Shown piece by piece: positions 39,363 to 42,500 of a DNA stretch of 42,500 nucleotides; positions within the stretch are counted from its first letter, which is position 1; the number at the start of each line of letters is the position of its first letter. The notes beneath the pieces were generated by a model. It searched no databases. It was not told the origin of the DNA and saw only the letters and a list, made by a program, of their open reading frames with translations. The stretch is from a virus. The position numbers were made by a program, and so were the translations under genes. The stretch covers positions 1 to 42,500 of IMG/VR virus record IMGVR_UViG_3300005617_000625. One strand, written 5' to 3'.

Positions 39363-39382
39363 CCTGCGTCATCCTGAGGATG
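39127..39382. repeat. Three copies of palindromic 14-mer TCATCCTGAGGATG
   Basis: Copies lie at 39127-39140, 39239-39252 and 39369-39382; the first and third extend to GCGTCATCCTGAGGATG. The core CATCCT-G-AGGATG is a perfect inverted repeat around one base. The third copy is just upstream of the DNA-binding protein gene at 39362-39000; the other two are inside it. No other copy was noticed in the window. Confidence 0.75.
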
Positions 39383-39569
39383 TTTTTTGGTTTAACAGTC
39401 GCCTTTTCTCCTTTTCGTCATCGTGAAATATATCGCAGATGACACAATAGCGATGCTCAATGTCGGCAGAGTACCAGGAAGTCTTGCCACAGTTGAGGCA
39501 CTGAATGCCCTGGCATCCGGAGGTAGGACTAGTGACAATACAATAGCCTTTGTCGAGTATCTTTTCCAT
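39369..39569 (-). CDS. Small zinc-ribbon protein
   Basis: A 66-residue protein with two Cys pairs, IQCLNCGKTSWYSA and HRYCVICDIFHDD, a probable zinc ribbon, and a charged C-terminus. Its stop overlaps the third palindromic 14-mer. Coupled by one base to the gene upstream (39799-39569). Function unknown; zinc ribbons of this size often bind nucleic acid. Confidence 0.65.
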   Translation of the reverse strand: MEKILDKGYCIVTSPTSGCQGIQCLNCGKTSWYSADIEHRYCVICDIFHDDEKEKRRLLNQKTSSG

Positions 39570-39799
39570 TAAATCCAGGTTTCCAATATCACCGTATCAT
39601 CTTCGGGCATTCTGGCCAGTTGACTTAAGCCCATCTGAAGCATTGCTTCCCGGATGACCTCCAGATCTGGGCATAGCATTAGAAAACGGTCATCCCGCAC
39701 CACCTCTCCATCGATGATAGCATCGCGCTTGACAATGTAGCTGTCGGGGTAATCTTTCGGGTGATCGTATACTACGTAGATGCGCAGGGGTTTTTCCAT
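39569..39799 (-). CDS. Small alpha/beta protein, unknown
   Basis: A 76-residue acidic protein (MEKPLRIYVVYDHPKDYPDS). The pattern YVVYDHP..YPDSYIVKRDAI, then DRFLMLCPDLEVIREAMLQM, suggests a small alpha/beta fold common in phage accessory genes. It shares one base with each neighbour (39569 and 39799). No family recognised. Confidence 0.65.
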   Translation of the reverse strand: MEKPLRIYVVYDHPKDYPDSYIVKRDAIIDGEVVRDDRFLMLCPDLEVIREAMLQMGLSQLARMPEDDTVILETWI

Positions 39800-40239
39800 T
39801 ATTCTCTTCGATGATGCTTGCCCGGCTTACCGGGAATGATATTCTTTTTGATGTTATCGCTCAAATTAATGAACATCATGGCGAATTGGCCCAGCAGATC
39901 CGTAAAGGTCTCTACCAGGTTATAGGTCGGAGCCATCCGGATCTGGCGCTGTATCGGGTTGGGATGGTCACCACCCACATCCCGAAAGCGAAAGCCTCCC
40001 TTTTGTGGCTCTGGTAGAAGCATCGAATAGGAGGGGGTTAGATGCACCAGATACTCCGTCATTCCTTCCACGTAATAGCCTTCGCCTTCAAAATCTCCCT
40101 GGAGCTTTCCCGTTTTTGGATCCCGGCCTACTACGTCATGCAAGAGGATAATTCCGGCTATATCTTCCCGGATGAGAATGGCTTTGATCTCATCAGCAGC
40201 GGCCCGGAGTTTGGGGGAGTAGTTTAGTTTGTCAGCCAT
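39799..40239 (-). CDS. Unknown accessory protein in the leftward operon
   Basis: A 146-residue protein (MADKLNYSPKLRAAADEIKA). N-terminal region EIKAILIREDIAGIILLHDV reads as an alpha/beta core; middle HLTPSYSMLLPEPQKGGFRF; C-terminal helix ETFTDLLGQFAMMFINLSDN. No domain recognised. One-base overlaps on both sides place it in the operon. Possibly a phage-encoded DNA-metabolism accessory; unproven. Confidence 0.6.
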   Translation of the reverse strand: MADKLNYSPKLRAAADEIKAILIREDIAGIILLHDVVGRDPKTGKLQGDFEGEGYYVEGMTEYLVHLTPSYSMLLPEPQKGGFRFRDVGGDHPNPIQRQIRMAPTYNLVETFTDLLGQFAMMFINLSDNIKKNIIPGKPGKHHRRE

Positions 40240-40538
40240 CAGTTCAGTTTGCTATCCGGGTGAAACCGCTTCATCGCTCCTTTATAGATGTCGTAGATCT
40301 GCTGGAACTGACCACCGGAACATTCAGCCACGTAATGCTGGCGCGCACCACCGGTGGGGCTCTCTTCCGTCAGAATGAACATCACCGACATTTTGCCGGT
40401 CTGCATTCCTCCTTCCAGCATCGCTACCGTCAGTTTGGGAATTTCCTTGGTGTTGGATAAATCTTTCATGTCCTCCAGGATGGGAACGCCTCGGCTGACA
40501 TCAGCCAGGCTTTGAATTTTTACGTCGACGACGATCAT
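40239..40538 (-). CDS. Unknown accessory protein
   Basis: A 99-residue protein (MIVVDVKIQSLADVSRGVPI) with KLTVAMLEGGMQTGKMSVMF and a C-terminal AECSGGQFQQIYDIYKGAMK. The GGMQTGKMS stretch superficially recalls a P-loop but lacks the GxxxxGK spacing. One-base overlap with 40239-39799. No family recognised. Confidence 0.6.
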   Translation of the reverse strand: MIVVDVKIQSLADVSRGVPILEDMKDLSNTKEIPKLTVAMLEGGMQTGKMSVMFILTEESPTGGARQHYVAECSGGQFQQIYDIYKGAMKRFHPDSKLN

Positions 40539-40539
40539 A

Positions 40540-40794
40540 TCAGAATAGGTTTAGTTGTTTACTTTTCTTCGCCCGGTTGAGTATAATGGAATGCAGGCGC
40601 CACCGGGCATCGAATTTGGCATGGCAGCTGCGGCACCTTGGTTTTACCGGCTTTTCCGGCTGGTAATGATCGTGCGTAGCATCAAGCATCTTCGGCTCTG
40701 GCTTCTCTCCACAATCACAGCAGTAGCCATCCGAGTCAATGAAACGGACTTTAGCCGAGTGTTTCTTCCAGGCGGCGGTTGCGTAGTTGGTCAT
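40540..40794 (-). CDS. Small HNH-like zinc protein
   Basis: An 84-residue protein. DGYCCDCGEKPEP, the central LDATHDHYQPEKPV, and CRSCHAKFDARWRL place two CxxC pairs around a D-x-x-H-D-H segment, the layout of compact HNH nucleases. A DNA-nicking or zinc structural role is likely. Small HNH proteins often assist phage packaging, but this one is in the leftward operon, far from terS-terL. Confidence 0.65.
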   Translation of the reverse strand: MTNYATAAWKKHSAKVRFIDSDGYCCDCGEKPEPKMLDATHDHYQPEKPVKPRCRSCHAKFDARWRLHSIILNRAKKSKQLNLF

Positions 40795-40796
40795 AT

Positions 40797-41015
40797 TTAG
40801 TTGAATCCGGTAATAAAATTCCGCATTTGTTGCTGAGTTTGTAAATGCCCACCGGTCAGTAACATTGCCCCTAATCGCATACCGGAATGATTGGCTGTTT
40901 CATCGTGCTTGTTTAAATCCGAGAGCATCGACATAAAGGCATTCGTCAGATCGCCTCGTTCTACGTATTCCAAGGCGCGTTGCTTACACCAGGCTAAATG
41001 TTCTTCTCTAGTCAT
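40797..41015 (-). CDS. Widespread small phage protein (MTREEHLxWCK type)
   Basis: A 72-residue protein, MTREEHLAWCKQRALEYVER, with DLTNAFMSMLSDLNKHDETA and a C-terminal MLLTGGHLQTQQQMRNFITG. This pattern is frequent in phages and prophages of many phyla and is annotated as hypothetical there; I know of no established function. It has a four-base overlap with the gene upstream. Confidence 0.75.
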   Translation of the reverse strand: MTREEHLAWCKQRALEYVERGDLTNAFMSMLSDLNKHDETANHSGMRLGAMLLTGGHLQTQQQMRNFITGFN

Positions 41016-41569
41016 GACGCGCTCCTTTCAGTCCGGCTTTCTCCCAAATGTAAATACCCGTTGGCCACTTCGGTTGCTTTGTCGCGAGCAACCACTATCT
41101 TTCTTACATTTTCCGTTTCTACGTCGGAATAAGTGATTTTATGATGACCGGCTACCAGCCAATCCAATACCGTCAGCAGTAGGATGGTTAATTCGTTAAT
41201 GGAAATGGATTTCTCTACCTCATCCATTTCTTTGTCGGCTTCTACCAATTCAAGCCGGTAGCGGATGGCTTTACGTAATGTCTGCATCTGATCCCGGTTG
41301 ATGGAGATGCCTAATGCCGGGCCTCCCTGTTGTTCATCTGGCCAGTGGGTGAGATAGGCTTCCATAACGAAACTGCCCAGGCTGAAAGCTTTTTGCACTT
41401 CAAAGAAGCTTAGTTTGTGCTGAGTATCTAAGGAGGCTATGTGCTGGTGATACCAGGCGTATACTTCCATAATAGTACGAGCACTGTCGGCGGTGAGAAC
41501 GATACTGCTGTGGTCGTTGAATTCGATCTCACAGGTTTGCTTTTTGGTGGTGTTGGAAAAAGTTTTCAT
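41012..41569 (-). CDS. Unknown protein in the leftward operon
   Basis: A 185-residue, largely helical protein (MKTFSNTTKKQTCEIEFNDH). It has a middle FFEVQKAFSLGSFVMEAYLT and a long C-terminal helix (ELTILLLTVLDWLVAGHHKI). No known domain. Its size makes it, with 40239-39799, the main candidate for an accessory activity of the lysogen. It ends coupled to 41015-40797. Confidence 0.6.
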   Translation of the reverse strand: MKTFSNTTKKQTCEIEFNDHSSIVLTADSARTIMEVYAWYHQHIASLDTQHKLSFFEVQKAFSLGSFVMEAYLTHWPDEQQGGPALGISINRDQMQTLRKAIRYRLELVEADKEMDEVEKSISINELTILLLTVLDWLVAGHHKITYSDVETENVRKIVVARDKATEVANGYLHLGESRTERSAS

Positions 41570-41608
41570 ATGGGGTCTGGGGGTTTTAGTTTATTTGTTG
41601 ATACTTTT

Positions 41609-41977
41609 TTACCAATCCACTTTGAAAGGCATTCGCTCAATGATTCTCTTAGCAATCGGAATGGATAGAATGCGTTCTTTCAGTTCTTCTTTAGTTAAGG
41701 CTTCCTTTACGAAGAAAACCGAGCGGGTTCCGTATCGGGTGTCTAGACAACTGCCCTCGATGGCCATTACCGAATAGCCGCCCTGTTGATAATAAGCAAC
41801 ATCCCCCTTTCGGATTGGATCTTTAGGACTTCGTTTCATGTCGTAGGCGTCAAATGGCAGCATATCCAACCGGAGGTCACGGCTGGATATGGGATAAAGG
41901 GAGTCTCCTTCGGGATTAAAGAGGTAATGCCCGTGTTCTCTTAAGTTAGTTCCAAAGTAATACATCATCGTTTTCAT
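41609..41977 (-). CDS. Unknown protein immediately downstream of integrase
   Basis: A 122-residue protein (MKTMMYYFGTNLREHGHYLF). Start overlaps the integrase stop (ATGA). Segments KGDVAYYQQGGYSVMAIEGS and TRYGTRSVFFVKEALTKEEL suggest a beta-rich domain followed by helices. No family recognised. Coupling to int suggests expression with it. Confidence 0.65.
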   Translation of the reverse strand: MKTMMYYFGTNLREHGHYLFNPEGDSLYPISSRDLRLDMLPFDAYDMKRSPKDPIRKGDVAYYQQGGYSVMAIEGSCLDTRYGTRSVFFVKEALTKEELKERILSIPIAKRIIERMPFKVDW

Positions 41978-42500
41978 CGATTAGCCTTATCAAAGTCTCT
42001 CAATTGGCGGAATGCTTCACTGATCCGTCTCAGTTTGTTGTTTTTGGAGAGGTAGTGCTTACGGAGCACATTCACGGTATTACCTAAGCAGTCTGCAATG
42101 TCCTCCTCGGAGATGTGGTTATCATACCAGTAATTGGCGGCTGTTTTTCTGGCTGTGTGCGTGTTACTGGCTTTACTGATACCGACCATCGCGAATATTT
42201 GCCGTAAGGCTTTATTCATCTCGTTATTATAAGGAACGGGTAAGCCCCCAGGGTATTTTTCGATGATGGCCGCCGCCCGGCTCAACAGGGGAATGTAACA
42301 CACCTGGTTGTAACGCCGGTTTTTCAGTCGCTCGATTCTAATCCAGGCGTTATTTATTGGGTCAACAAAAATGTGTTTCTGGTAGTCGAAATCATAACAT
42401 TCCCGATACCCTAAGCCGGTAGCGCAGCAGAATAGGTAACAGTCGGTTACTTCGCGTAAGTAGGGCGAAGCGAAGTTATACCCTTCCAGTAAACTTACCT
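41974..42500 (-). CDS. int: Tyrosine integrase, C-terminal catalytic part
   Basis: Catalytic domain of the integrase whose N-terminus lies at 704-1. Visible motifs are the box-II H-x-x-R (NTHTARKT), a downstream LGN where LGH is usual, and the nucleophile context RKHYL near the end. The box-I Arg region reads ATGLGYRE instead of ATGLRxSE, so the first Arg is shifted or replaced; CTnDOT-type integrases of this phylum are known to have altered box I. The stop overlaps the start of the 41977-41609 gene (ATGA), so they are co-transcribed. The last 10 bases duplicate bases 1-10. Confidence 0.93.
   Translation of the reverse strand, partial: VSLLEGYNFASPYLREVTDCYLFCCATGLGYRECYDFDYQKHIFVDPINNAWIRIERLKNRRYNQVCYIPLLSRAAAIIEKYPGGLPVPYNNEMNKALRQIFAMVGISKASNTHTARKTAANYWYDNHISEEDIADCLGNTVNVLRKHYLSKNNKLRRISEAFRQLRDFDKANR

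Overview
The window reads as one complete temperate siphophage-type genome, or its excised circular prophage form, from a Bacteroidota host, most likely a Cytophagales relative of Spirosoma (host is inference). Grounds: the phage proteins resemble Bacteroidota families, Shine-Dalgarno sites are nearly absent, and several promoters carry the Bacteroidota -7 box TAnnTTTG. The first 10 bases equal the last 10. If that overlap is collapsed, a tyrosine integrase split across the two ends becomes one intact 406-residue gene, so the molecule is circular or circularly permuted with about 42,490 unique bases.

Layout. Positions 1-704 plus 41974-42500 (minus strand) hold the integrase. Positions 705-1064 hold a nested inverted repeat that is a candidate attP. 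An XRE repressor (1065-1442, minus) faces a small Cro-like gene (1630), with repeated operators including a perfect 24-bp palindrome at 1923-1946. Early genes (1987-5700, plus) include an annealing-like protein and a DEDDh exonuclease. The replication module (6078-10727) has a DnaD-like initiator and a DnaB helicase. It is bracketed by two related, roughly 280-nt structured non-coding elements (5700-5977 and 10708-10987), the most novel-looking feature here.

The late operon starts at a promoter set between mirrored operators (11056-11133). It runs terS, terL, tail genes with a T9 frameshift site, tape measure, a minus-strand two-gene moron, ClpP-type prohead protease, major capsid protein, portal, connector, fibres, a beta-helix tailspike, a signal-peptide-bearing lyase with a C-terminal carbohydrate-binding domain, endolysin, spanin-like protein and holin. 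Tail genes precede head genes, which is unusual. A free-standing HNH-AP2 endonuclease with a structured leader follows, then two intrinsic terminators.

The rest (38765-41977, minus) is a tightly packed operon of ten small genes downstream of the integrase. Most are of unknown function and likely expressed in the lysogen; it includes a DNA-binding protein gene carrying three copies of a palindromic 14-mer.

No rRNA, clear tRNA, CRISPR array, IS element, reverse transcriptase or known defence cassette was seen. All domain calls were made by eye, without database searches.
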